Below are positions 17,115-24,977 of a stretch of 64,000 nucleotides of DNA, piece by piece. The notes beneath the pieces are model-generated. The model saw nothing but the letters and a program-made list of their open reading frames with translations. It searched no databases and had not been told where the DNA came from. The position numbers and the translations under genes are program-made. This stretch comes from Bog-473 sp963738135 (GTDB lineage Bacteria > Actinomycetota > Acidimicrobiia > Acidimicrobiales > RAAP-2), in assembly GCA_963738135.1 (NCBI GenBank), contig CAVTVK010000007.1, positions 186,001 to 250,000 of the forward strand. Direction: 5' to 3'. The number at the start of each line of letters is the position of its first letter. Positions within the stretch are counted from its first letter, which is position 1.

Positions 17115-17878
17115 CACGAGCTCGACGCCGGGACACTGGTGCCCAGGAGCCAGCTGAGGGCGCCCAGGGCGTCGGCCTTCGTCCAACTGGGCGCCTGGGG
17201 GTTCTGCAGGTTGTGCAGGCCGCCGGCGTTGAGGAGGCCGCGTAGCTTCGCATCGAGCACACCCTTCTCGTTGGGCGCCGAGGCGTCGACGAAGCGCTCG
17301 CGACCGGCGGGGCTGACGAGGATGTAGCCGTCCGTGTGGTCGACGTCGTAAGTCAACGGCTGGCCGGTGTACCAGTCCGTCTTGGGTGGCTGCTCCTCGG
17401 GCACGATCTGGTACTCCACCCCGAAGGGCTTCCAGAAGGCAGCGACGTTCGCCGGCGTGCCGGTCCAGAGCTCCCAGTCGGCGCCGAACTCCTTCTCGTA
17501 CGCCGCCAGGCGGGCCACCGTGTCGCGGCCCGGGTCGACGGTTGCCTCGACGAAGACGACGCGACGCGCCAGCCCGGCGGCCTGCAGATCGCGCTGCAGG
17601 GAGATGAAGGCACCGGTGATGAGCGGACACTCGTCCTGACAAAGGGACAGGAACGGTGCGAGGACGACCACCTTGCCCCGCAGGCCGGCCAGAGACACGC
17701 CCCGCCCCTGCTGGTTGACCAGTGACACGTTCTGCGGTGTGGGCCTGTCGAGGATCAACCCCTGACCCGGCGGCGGGGCCGCCGGGGCGGACGAACCGCA
17801 GGCGGCGAGCAGCACGCCGAGAGCGAGGGCGACAGCAAGAACGGCGGAGGGGATCCTCCGGGGAGCAACGCGGCTCAG
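17114..17878 (-). CDS. SCO1/SenC-family thioredoxin-fold lipoprotein, probable CTG start
   Basis: Envelope protein of the SCO1/PrrC group, used in copper delivery to cytochrome oxidase or as a thiol reductase. The thioredoxin fold is clear: LRGKVVVLAPFLSLCQDECPL holds the CxxxC copper/redox motif, and VDHTDGYILVSPAG provides the conserved His region. The first ordinary start (GTG 17815) would begin inside the signal peptide as MLLAACG. A CTG at 17878, overlapping the upstream stop as CTGA, gives LSRVAPRRIPSAV then a hydrophobic stretch and lipobox LLAAC, a complete lipoprotein signal. I therefore place the start at CTG; it needs N-terminal evidence. Confidence 0.82.
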   Translation of the reverse strand: MSRVAPRRIPSAVLAVALALGVLLAACGSSAPAAPPPGQGLILDRPTPQNVSLVNQQGRGVSLAGLRGKVVVLAPFLSLCQDECPLITGAFISLQRDLQAAGLARRVVFVEATVDPGRDTVARLAAYEKEFGADWELWTGTPANVAAFWKPFGVEYQIVPEEQPPKTDWYTGQPLTYDVDHTDGYILVSPAGRERFVDASAPNEKGVLDAKLRGLLNAGGLHNLQNPQAPSWTKADALGALSWLLGTSVPASSS

Positions 17879-18486
17879 ACGTCGTCCTCCCCGGGGGGCA
17901 GGAACGCGAAGGGCAGGTCGGCCAGCGCGATCAGTCTCGAGGCGATCCAGCGGGTGAGATCGTCGAACACCGGGACGAGCACGGATGGCTCTTCCAGCTG
18001 GTGCTCGCTGAAGCGCATCGAGCCCTCGTACGTTGCCTCGGCGGCCCAGCGCAGCGCGCCGTTCACGTCGTCGGCTTCTGTTCGTACCTGCTCAATGGTG
18101 GTGGCGGTGCGCACCAGGTCCGCGGGTTCACCCAGGGGCCCGGTGGCGGGCAGTGCCGTCATGACCTTCTCGGTGTCCGGCGCTTCGGCCATGCGCTGCA
18201 CCCGAAGGGCCACCTCGATCACGACCTCGGGCAGCTCGTCAGGGGGCTCGCCGATCGACCAGCTGCGATAGGAGGTCTGGCTCCACGTGGGCCAGTCCAC
18301 CGACACGTCGGCCCGCACCCGGGGTGGCTGCTCCTCGCCGGGCAGGCTGTAGGAGGTCTCCCACGAGACGTCACCGAGGAAGACGTCGACCTGAAAGCGC
18401 TCCTCGACGGCCTGGCGCTGCAGGAGCGCCCGGTCGAACGAGGAACGGATGGTGCCGATGAGGTCGACGAGGAGATGGTCGAGCAC
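17875..18486 (-). CDS. Conserved-looking hypothetical protein
   Basis: A soluble, acidic 203-aa protein with mixed alpha/beta character (DVFLGDVSWETSYSLPGEE, PRVRADVSVDWPTWSQTSYR) and no membrane or signal segment. Family not recognised. The GTG at 18486 is chosen because TATCCT lies 8 nt upstream and because the longer frame is low-complexity. It overlaps the SCO1-like gene by 4 nt (CTGA), so it belongs to the same operon as the two lipoproteins. Confidence 0.65.
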   Translation of the reverse strand: MLDHLLVDLIGTIRSSFDRALLQRQAVEERFQVDVFLGDVSWETSYSLPGEEQPPRVRADVSVDWPTWSQTSYRSWSIGEPPDELPEVVIEVALRVQRMAEAPDTEKVMTALPATGPLGEPADLVRTATTIEQVRTEADDVNGALRWAAEATYEGSMRFSEHQLEEPSVLVPVFDDLTRWIASRLIALADLPFAFLPPGEDDV

Positions 18487-18494
18487 GACGCACG

Positions 18495-18500
18495 AGGATA
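18495..18500 (-). promoter_or_regulatory. Leaderless -10 hexamer for the 203-aa protein
   Basis: TATCCT on the minus strand, 8 nt before the GTG at 18486. It fires away from the -10 of the glycerophosphodiesterase at 18565. Confidence 0.45.
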
Positions 18501-18564
18501 GGCGTGCCGCCGGAGGCCCTGGCTTCGCCCTAGTGGCTCGGGTACCCAGGCGGGCGACGACTGT

Positions 18565-18570
18565 TACCGT
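18565..18570 (+). promoter_or_regulatory. Leaderless -10 hexamer for the glycerophosphodiesterase
   Basis: TACCGT, exactly 7 nt before the ATG at 18578. Confidence 0.5.
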
Positions 18571-18577
18571 CGGGTTG

Positions 18578-19439
18578 ATGGGCGAAGCGTCGGTGTGGAT
18601 CGAGCGCAAGGTGATCGCCTACGCGCATCAGGGTGGGGCCTGGGAGGCGCCATCTTCGACCCTGCACGCCATCGCCCACGCGCTCGAGGTGGGCGCCACA
18701 GGAGTCGAGCTGGACGTCCACGCCACGGCTGACGGCGAGCTGGTGGTCTGCCACGACGCCACCGTCGATCGCACCACCGCCGCACAGGGAACCATCGCGT
18801 CCTACACCCTCGCTGAACTCAGGGCCCTGGACTTCTCGTACTGGTGGATCCCCGGTGCCGACGTGACGCCGGGCCGGCCCGACGCCGACTACCCGTTCCG
18901 GGGGCGGGCGCCGGGCGATCCGTCGTTCGGCATCGCCACGTTGCGCCAGGTGCTCGAGCAATTCCCCGGGGTCGTCCTCAACCTCGACATCAAGCAGACC
19001 GCTCCCGTGGTGGCGCCCTACGAGGAGGCCCTGGCCCGGCTCCTGGCCGAGTTCGGCCGGACGGACGACGTGATCGTGGCCTCGTTTCTCGACCAGGCTA
19101 CCGATGCCTTCCGCACGTTCGCGCCCGGGGTGCCGACTTCGGCGGGCACCGTGGCGACCGCCGCGGCCTGGCAGGCGGTGCAGGCCGGCGAAGATCTGCC
19201 CGCCGGCCGCTGCGGTGGCATTCCAGGTGCCCGAGCGTCAGGGGGACCTGGTGATCGTCGACGAGGCCTTCGTCGCGGCGGCGCACCGGGCCGGCACGGC
19301 GGTCCACGTCTGGACGGTCAACGACGCCACGTCCATGGAGCGCCTGCTTGGCCTCGGGGTGGACGGGATCATCTCGGACGTGCCCACCACGCTGTGCGGC
19401 GTGCTGGGCTCAGCGGGAGTGGCCTGGAAGGGAACGTGA
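18578..19439 (+). pseudogene. Glycerophosphodiester phosphodiesterase (GDPD), frameshifted
   Basis: GDPD TIM-barrel enzyme that hydrolyses glycerophosphodiesters to glycerol-3-phosphate and an alcohol. The N-terminal part is intact: YAHQGGAWEAPSSTLHAI (catalytic His and Glu region), GVELDVHATADGELVVCHDA, and LNLDIKQ. Near 19,190-19,215 the frame moves by +1. The C-terminal part (DLVIVDEAFVAAAHRAGTAV, VHVWTVNDATSMERLLGLGV, DGIISDVP) continues in that frame to TGA 19437-19439. Both halves are well conserved, so a recent single-base insertion or a sequence error is more likely than an old pseudogene. Confidence 0.8.
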
Positions 19440-19475
19440 GGCTCGGGCGGTCAGCCCGGTGCCGTCAGGGAGAGG

Positions 19476-19559
19476 TCAGCCGCGGCCGCAGTTCGGCTTC
19501 TTGCCGTGGTTGGCCTTCTTCTTCTTCCTGAGCTTGCGCTTCACAGTTCGCTTCGACAT
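19476..19559 (-). CDS. Ribosomal protein bL37-type mini-protein (27 aa)
   Basis: A 27-codon gene from ATG 19559 to TGA 19476. The protein is almost entirely Lys/Arg with a KKKKANHGKKPN core, matching the ANHGKRPN signature of the tiny actinobacterial large-subunit protein bL37. The tail NCGRG adds a cysteine. It lies between the broken GDPD and the DUF192 gene. Its size and composition mean gene callers usually miss it. Identification rests on the short motif and on the basic composition. Confidence 0.75.
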   Translation of the reverse strand: MSKRTVKRKLRKKKKANHGKKPNCGRG

Positions 19560-19598
19560 GAGGCGTCGAGCTTAGACGGAATGCGGCAGGCGGTCCGG

Positions 19599-19604
19599 TA
19601 GCCT
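19599..19604 (+). promoter_or_regulatory. Leaderless -10 hexamer for the DUF192 gene
   Basis: TAGCCT, exactly 7 nt before the ATG at 19612. Confidence 0.5.
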
Positions 19605-19611
19605 CACGAGG

Positions 19612-19974
19612 ATGCGGTCCGGATGGCTGCTGCGGGACGGCGATGTGGTGTGTGCGCTCGAGCTGGCCGAATCGCCGGCAGAGCGCGGCGCGCTACGGGG
19701 GCGCCCCGGCTGCGAGGGTGCGTTGCACGTGGACGGCGCCCGTACCGTGCACACGGCCGGCATGAAATTCCCCGTCGACGTGGCCTTTCTCTCGACGGAC
19801 CTCACCGTGGTGCGGATGGCCCGGCTCAAGCCGTGGCGGGTGGCCGTGGGGGGCAGGACGGCGCGCAGCGTCGTGCAGACCGAGGCCGGATCGCTCGAGC
19901 GCTGGGGTGTGCGGGTGGGCGATCAGCTCGAAGTGCGCGAGGTCCCGAACGGTGCAGCAAGCGGCATGTCGTGA
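19612..19974 (+). CDS. DUF192-family protein
   Basis: A 120-aa beta-rich protein of the DUF192 family: LAESPAERGALRGRPG, then HTAGMKFPVDVAFLSTDL (the family's HSxxMxxPLDVxF core), ending with GVRVGDQLEV. Many relatives are secreted, but this copy has no signal peptide. Biochemical role unknown; a substrate-binding barrel is likely. ATG 19612 is fixed by the TAGCCT 7 nt upstream. Its stop overlaps the rsmI start (GTGA). Confidence 0.85.
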   Translation: MRSGWLLRDGDVVCALELAESPAERGALRGRPGCEGALHVDGARTVHTAGMKFPVDVAFLSTDLTVVRMARLKPWRVAVGGRTARSVVQTEAGSLERWGVRVGDQLEVREVPNGAASGMS

Positions 19975-20843
19975 ACCGTGCGCGGCGGGGCCAGTTGGTA
20001 CTGGTGGCCACGCCGATCGGGAACCTGGGTGATCTCTCGACCCGGGCACTGGAGGTGCTGGCGGCGGCGGACCTGATCTGCTGCGAGGACACGCGCCGCA
20101 CCCGCGCTCTCCTGTCCGCCAGCGGGATCAGCGCCAAGGGGCCGCACGGTGACCGGCTGCTGTCGTTGCACGGCCACAACGAGGCGGCCCGCCTCGAGCG
20201 GGTGGCCGCCGCCGTGGCGGGCGGTGCGACGGTGGCCGTCGTGAGCGACGCCGGCACGCCCGGGATCTCGGATCCGGGAGCGTGGCTGGCGGCCCAGCTC
20301 GCCGCCGCGGGCGAGACGGTCAGCACCGTGCCCGGCCCGTCCTCGATCCTCGGCGCGCTGGTCGTGAGCGGCCTGCCGACCGACCGTTTCTGCATGGAGG
20401 GCTTCCTGCCCCGCAAGGGGCCGGAGCGCCGTCGCCGCATGGCGGCACTCATGGCCGATGCCCGAACGACGGTGCTGCTGGAAGCCCCGGGCCGGGTGGC
20501 GGCCACCTTGCGCGAACTGGCGGCGCAAGACGACACCCGACCCGTTGCTGTCGTGCGCGAGCTCACCAAGCTGCACGAGGAGGTCTGGCGCGGGGCGCTG
20601 GGCGACGCGGCGGCCTTGTACGCGGCACACGAGGTCCGGGGCGAGGTGGTGCTCGTGGTCGGCGGGGCGCCCGCAGCGGCTCCTGCCGGCGATGACGAGG
20701 TCGAAGGCGCGGTCCGCGCTGCTCTGGGCGACGACCCGTCGGCGGGCCCGCGGCAGGTGGCCGAGCTCGTCGCAGCGTCACTCGGCGTACCCCGCCGGCG
20801 CGCCTACGAGGCGGCGCTGCGCATACGGGACGAGCCTGCCTGA
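19971..20843 (+). CDS. rsmI: 16S rRNA (cytidine-1402 2'-O) methyltransferase RsmI
   Basis: Tetrapyrrole-methylase-fold rRNA methyltransferase of 290 aa that modifies C1402 in the 30S decoding centre. Signatures: LVLVATPIGNLGDLSTRALEV at the N-terminus, ICCEDTRRTRALLS, VAVVSDAGTPGISDPGAWL, and ELTKLHEEVWRG. GTG 19971 overlaps the DUF192 stop (GTGA); longer readings would run through the DUF192 gene. Normal length. It precedes metG, as in other actinobacteria. Confidence 0.95.
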   Translation: MNRARRGQLVLVATPIGNLGDLSTRALEVLAAADLICCEDTRRTRALLSASGISAKGPHGDRLLSLHGHNEAARLERVAAAVAGGATVAVVSDAGTPGISDPGAWLAAQLAAAGETVSTVPGPSSILGALVVSGLPTDRFCMEGFLPRKGPERRRRMAALMADARTTVLLEAPGRVAATLRELAAQDDTRPVAVVRELTKLHEEVWRGALGDAAALYAAHEVRGEVVLVVGGAPAAAPAGDDEVEGAVRAALGDDPSAGPRQVAELVAASLGVPRRRAYEAALRIRDEPA

Positions 20844-20891
20844 GGCGAGTTCAGGGACGTGGACACGTCGGAGCCCAGGTGGGGGCACCGG

Positions 20892-20897
20892 TACGCT
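20892..20897 (+). promoter_or_regulatory. Leaderless -10 hexamer for metG
   Basis: TACGCT, exactly 7 nt before the GTG at 20905. Confidence 0.5.
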
Positions 20898-20904
20898 ACG
20901 GGCG

Positions 20905-22455
20905 GTGCCCCCTTACTACCTGACGACCCCCATCTACTACGTCAACGACGCGCCGCACGTGGGCACGGCCTACACGACGGTCAACGCCGATGCACTCGCC
21001 CGCTGGCATCGGCTGCTGGGCGACGACGTCTGGTTCATGACCGGCACCGACGAGCACGGCGCCAAGATCGTGGAGGCGGCCGAGGCGAACGAGACCACCC
21101 CCAAGGAGTGGACGGACCGCACCTCGGCCCGTTTCGTGGAGGCATGGCATCGCCTCGACATCTCCAACGACGACTTCATCCGCACCACCGAGCCGCGGCA
21201 CTACGAGGTGGTCCAGCAGTTCCTGCAGCGGATCTACGACAACGGCTTCATTGAGCTGGGCTCCTATTCGGGCCTCTATTGCGTCTCGTGCGAGGACTAC
21301 TACCTGGAGGACCAGCTCGTCGACGGCAAGTGTCCAGTCCACGGCCGCCCGGTCGTCGAAATGAAGGAGGACAACTACTTCTTCAAGCTGAGCCTCTTCG
21401 AGCAGCGGCTGCTGGACTACTACGACAGCCATCCCGACTTCGTCCGGCCGACGTCCAAGCGCAACGAGGCACTCGGCTTCATCCGCGGCGGCCTGCGTGA
21501 CGTGTCGATCACCCGCACCTCCTTCACGTGGGGCGTGCCGGTGCCATGGGACAGCGGCCACGTCTTCTACGTCTGGTACGACGCGCTCATCAACTACCTG
21601 ACGGTCGCCGGGTACGGTGGCGACCCTGCGGTGTTCGCGGCGCGGTGGGGTGCCGCGCACCATCTGATCGGCAAGGACATCCTCAAGTTCCATTGCGTCT
21701 GGTGGCCTGCCATGTGCATGGCGGCCGGCCTCGAGCCACCGTCCGAGATCTTCGTGCACGGCTACCTCTTGATGGGCGGGCAGAAGCTGGGCAAGACCAT
21801 GATCGCCTCCGGTCTCGCCGGCGGTGACGGCGCGGCGTCGCTCAAGATCACCGACGTGTCGCCGCTGGCCCTGGCCGACGACTTCGGCGTCGACCCGCTG
21901 CGGTACCACCTCCTGCGAGAGGTGGCGCTGGGTGGCGACGGTGACTTCTCCTACGAGGGCATCGTGGCGCGCTACAACGCCGACCTGGCCAACAACCTGG
22001 GCAACCTCGTCTCGCGCGTCACGACCGTCGTCCACTCCAAGAGCGCCGGCATCGGCCCCGCCTGTGATCCCGCCAGCGAGCTGGCCGCGGTGGCGACCGG
22101 CGTGCTGGAGGCGGCGTCTGCGGCGTGGTCCCGCTGGGCTCCGCACGAAGCGCTCGAGGAGACGTGGCGGCTCATCGGCGCGGCCAATGCGGGCCTCGAG
22201 TTGGCCCAGCCGTGGAAGATGGAGCCGGGATCAGAGGTCGACGCCGTACTCGGTGACGCCCTCGAGGTCCTGCGGATCGTGGCCGTCCTGATCGCGCCGG
22301 CCATGCCATCGACCGCGGCCGAGGTGTGGCGCCGCATCGGTTTGGAAGGTGACCCCTCGGCGGCGCGGGTCCCGCAGGACGCCGGATGGGGCGGGTACGG
22401 GGGCGGTGTGGCCGTCGTGAAGGGAGACCCCCTCTTCCCGCGACGGAAGGCCTGA
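20905..22455 (+). CDS. metG: Methionine--tRNA ligase (variant KMSKS loop)
   Basis: Class I aminoacyl-tRNA synthetase of 516 aa. HIGH-type motif HVGT at residues 18-21 (NDAPHVGTAYTTVNADA). The single-knuckle zinc site is C-V-S-C with CPVH, as in the Thermus-type enzyme. The catalytic loop, usually KMSKS, reads K294-L-G-K-T298 (GGQKLGKTMIAS) and is followed by an unusual Gly/Ala-rich stretch before DVSPLALADDFGVDPLRY. There is no C-terminal tRNA-binding extension. GTG 20905 is set by the 7-nt -10 spacing and by PYYLTTPIYY at the very N-terminus. Confidence 0.93.
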   Translation: MPPYYLTTPIYYVNDAPHVGTAYTTVNADALARWHRLLGDDVWFMTGTDEHGAKIVEAAEANETTPKEWTDRTSARFVEAWHRLDISNDDFIRTTEPRHYEVVQQFLQRIYDNGFIELGSYSGLYCVSCEDYYLEDQLVDGKCPVHGRPVVEMKEDNYFFKLSLFEQRLLDYYDSHPDFVRPTSKRNEALGFIRGGLRDVSITRTSFTWGVPVPWDSGHVFYVWYDALINYLTVAGYGGDPAVFAARWGAAHHLIGKDILKFHCVWWPAMCMAAGLEPPSEIFVHGYLLMGGQKLGKTMIASGLAGGDGAASLKITDVSPLALADDFGVDPLRYHLLREVALGGDGDFSYEGIVARYNADLANNLGNLVSRVTTVVHSKSAGIGPACDPASELAAVATGVLEAASAAWSRWAPHEALEETWRLIGAANAGLELAQPWKMEPGSEVDAVLGDALEVLRIVAVLIAPAMPSTAAEVWRRIGLEGDPSAARVPQDAGWGGYGGGVAVVKGDPLFPRRKA

Positions 22456-22457
22456 CC

Positions 22458-23273
22458 TTGGCGGGTTGGTTCGACTCCCACTGCCACGTGCAGGAGACGT
22501 ACCTCGGGGGCGACGAGGCGGGGACGGCGGACATCGAGCCGGTGCTGGCCCGGGCGGCCGAGGCCGGCGTGGCGCGGATGGTCTGCATCGGGACCGGGCC
22601 AGCCACCTCGGCGCAGGCGGTGGCCGTCGCCCGGTCGACCGCCGGGACCGGGACGACCCCACGGGCATGGGCCTCCGTCGGGCTCCACCCGCACGATGCC
22701 AGCGAGGGCGTGGACGAGGTGGCGGCGCTGTTGGCGCGCGAGCTGACGGTGCACGACGGCGCCGTGGTGGCGGTCGGGGAGTGCGGGCTGGATTACTTCT
22801 ATGAGAATTCACCGCGCGAGGCGCAGCGCGCTGCCTTCGCGGCGCAGATCGCTCTGGCCCACGCGCACGACCTCGCGCTCGTGATCCACGTGCGCGATGC
22901 GTGGCCCGATCTCTTCGACGTGCTGCAGTCCGAAGGCGTGCCTGAACGCACCGTCCTGCATTGCTTCACTGGCGGTCCCGCCGAGGTCGAGCAGTGCCTG
23001 CGCGCCGGCATGTACGTGTCGTTCAGCGGGATCGTGACCTTCAAGAACGCAACCGATGTCCGGGCGGCGGCAGCGCGCTGCCCGCTGGGGCGTTTGCTGG
23101 TGGAAACGGACAGCCCGTTCCTCGCTCCGGTGCCGCACAGAGGCCGCACGAACGAGCCGTCGTACCTTCCGTTCGTGGGCGAGGCGATCGCCGCTGTGAA
23201 GGGCTGCACCGTCGACGAGGTCAGGGAACGCAGCGCGGCCGCAGCCGCCATGGTGTTTTCCACAGAAAGCTAA
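22458..23273 (+). CDS. tatD: TatD-family metal-dependent hydrolase (DNase)
   Basis: TIM-barrel hydrolase of 271 aa with the metal-ligand set: FDSHCH (H8, H10), VGECGLDYFY, LVIHVRDAW, LHCFTGG and LVETDSPFLAPVPHRG. TatD proteins are 3'-5' exonucleases or dTMP-editing hydrolases. TTG 22458 is only 2 nt after the metG stop and begins right at the conserved DSHCH motif. Order metG-tatD is conserved in actinobacteria. Confidence 0.93.
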   Translation: MAGWFDSHCHVQETYLGGDEAGTADIEPVLARAAEAGVARMVCIGTGPATSAQAVAVARSTAGTGTTPRAWASVGLHPHDASEGVDEVAALLARELTVHDGAVVAVGECGLDYFYENSPREAQRAAFAAQIALAHAHDLALVIHVRDAWPDLFDVLQSEGVPERTVLHCFTGGPAEVEQCLRAGMYVSFSGIVTFKNATDVRAAAARCPLGRLLVETDSPFLAPVPHRGRTNEPSYLPFVGEAIAAVKGCTVDEVRERSAAAAAMVFSTES

Positions 23274-23306
23274 ACCACGCGCTGTTGTGCGTAATACGAG
23301 AACCTT

Positions 23307-23400
23307 GTGACCTGGGTGTTTGAGGTTGATTTCGGCGAAAAAGTGGATCTGAGCAGGGAGTTCATCTAAATATCGCGGAGCGTAAGCTTCGTGACCTGGG
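23307..23400 (+). repeat. Two copies of GTGACCTGGG upstream of the DPBB gene
   Basis: The 10-mer occurs at 23307-23316 and 23391-23400 in an unusually A/T-containing 235-nt leader between tatD and the DPBB protein. A hairpin (CACCCG with CGGGTG, about 23484-23507) follows. The copies could be operator sites. I see no recognisable riboswitch. Confidence 0.35.
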
Positions 23401-23510
23401 AAAAGAGCGCGCGAAAAGGTTTCTCTCGTTCTTGGGTTTGCGTGGCCCGGGTTTGGTTATCTAACTTCTCCAGAAACCCCTCGTCACCCGTGTGTCGGCG
23501 CGGGTGCACT

Positions 23511-24159
23511 GTGTCCCCGGAGAAGGGTGGAGCCCTGCGGAACCAGAGCACTGGGGGGAGGCGCCTCGGCGTTGCTGCAGTTATTTGCGGCACGTTGTTC
23601 GGCGCGCCTCTCCTGCTGTTGCAGAACGCGTCAGCGCACGCGTCGCGGTCACAGGCCGCGGCGCGCGGCGTGCACGACACCAAGGCACACGTCGTGCACC
23701 CGTCGTCACGTCCTCATGGTGTGAACCTGTCGTCGAACCTCGTCGCCTACCAAGCGCCGACGACGTCGACCACCGCGCCCGCGACCACGACGACCACGGC
23801 GCCGCCGACAACGACGACGACTGCGCCCACCGCCACCACCGCCGACCACCACGACGACGAGGCCGCCTCCACCCACCACCACGACGACGACGGCACCACC
23901 GCGACCCGCGGCGACGCACAGCGAAGGCGGTGAGGCCACGTGGTACTCGGCCGCACCGTCGGGTATGTGCGCCAGCCCGACGCTGGCGTTCGGAACCGAG
24001 ATCACGGTGGTGAACAACGCGACAGGTGCTTCGACCGTCTGCACCGTCGACGACCGTGAGGCGGCGGGCTACCCGCGCGTCGTCGACATGTCGCCCGAAG
24101 GGTTCTCGCAGATTGCCAACCTCGGCCAGGGAGTGGTGAGCGTCACAATCTCCTGGTGA
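23511..24159 (+). pseudogene. Secreted RlpA-like double-psi beta-barrel protein, frameshifted in its linker
   Basis: The first frame (GTG 23511) encodes a signal peptide (GGRRLGVAAVICGTLFG, then a Leu-rich core and ASAHA) and a Thr/Pro linker. The second frame ends with a complete DPBB/RlpA-like domain: GGEATWYSAAPSGMCAS, LAFGTEITVVNNATG, CTVDDREAAGYPRVVDMSP, stop 24157-24159. The join needs a +1 shift within the (ACG)n/(CCG)n linker around 23,820-23,850. RlpA-type domains bind or cleave cell-wall glycan. In mycobacteria this position, between tatD and ksgA, is rpfB. The repetitive linker allows slippage, so the frame could be phase-variable or a sequence error. Confidence 0.7.
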
Positions 24160-24977
24160 CTCTTTCCGGTGCCGACATCGCGCAGCTGCTGTCGGTCCAC
24201 GGACTGCAACCCAGCCGTGCCCTCGGGCAGAACTTCGTCGCCGACCCGAACACCGTCCGCCGGATCGCCCGTCTCTCGGGCGCCGGTCCTGGTTCACAGG
24301 TGCTCGAGATCGGGGCGGGCCTGGGGTCCTTGACGCTGGCTCTGGCCGAGACCGGAGCCCGGGTGGTGGCGGTCGAGACCGATCGGCATCTCGTTCCCGT
24401 CCTCCGCACCGTGGTCGAGGGGACTGGGGTGGAGACGGTCCAGGGGGACGCCCTCGAGATCGACCTGGTCGCGCTCCTGGCCGAGCGCAGCCCCGGCCCC
24501 TGGAGCCTGGTGGCCAACCTCCCGTACAACGTGGCGACGCCGCTGGTGCTCAGAACGCTGGTCGAGGTGCCCGCCGTGGTTCAACTGCTCGTCATGGTCC
24601 AGCGGGAGGTGGGGGAACGGATGGCGGCCGCCGCAGGGGAGGAGGCGTACGGGGCCGTCTCGGTGCGCATCGCCTATTTCGCCCGGGCCCAAGTGGTCGG
24701 CCGGGTCCCGGCCTCGGTCTTCATCCCGCGGCCCCGGGTCGAATCGGTCCTGGTCCGGCTCCAGCGTCGGCCGGAGCCGGCCGTGGATCCGGCCCTCGTC
24801 TCCTACGAGCGGCTCAACACCGTCGTCCGGGCCGGCTTCGCCCAGCGCCGCAAGATGCTGCGCCGTTCCCTCGCCGGCGTGGTCGATCCATCCGCCTTCG
24901 AGCGGGCCGATGTGCGGCCCGATGCCCGGGCCGAGGAACTTGACGTGGCGGCCTGGGGCAGGCTGGCGGCCCTGTGA
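24156..24977 (+). CDS. rsmA: 16S rRNA (A1518/A1519-N6)-dimethyltransferase RsmA/KsgA
   Basis: Class I methyltransferase of 273 aa that dimethylates two adenines in helix 45 during 30S assembly. Motifs: LGQNFVADPNTVRRI, VLEIGAGLGSLTLALAE, VVAVETDRHLVPVL, and the catalytic NLPYNVATPLVL (NLPY motif). C-terminal helical domain has VPASVFIPRPRVESVLV. GTG 24156 overlaps the previous stop (GTGA). Conserved order tatD-X-ksgA-ispE. Confidence 0.95.
   Translation: MTLSGADIAQLLSVHGLQPSRALGQNFVADPNTVRRIARLSGAGPGSQVLEIGAGLGSLTLALAETGARVVAVETDRHLVPVLRTVVEGTGVETVQGDALEIDLVALLAERSPGPWSLVANLPYNVATPLVLRTLVEVPAVVQLLVMVQREVGERMAAAAGEEAYGAVSVRIAYFARAQVVGRVPASVFIPRPRVESVLVRLQRRPEPAVDPALVSYERLNTVVRAGFAQRRKMLRRSLAGVVDPSAFERADVRPDARAEELDVAAWGRLAAL

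Noticed and set aside
23274..23510. Possible ydaO (c-di-AMP) riboswitch before the DPBB gene
   Set aside because: There is a long leader with a hairpin, but I could not match the conserved core by eye.
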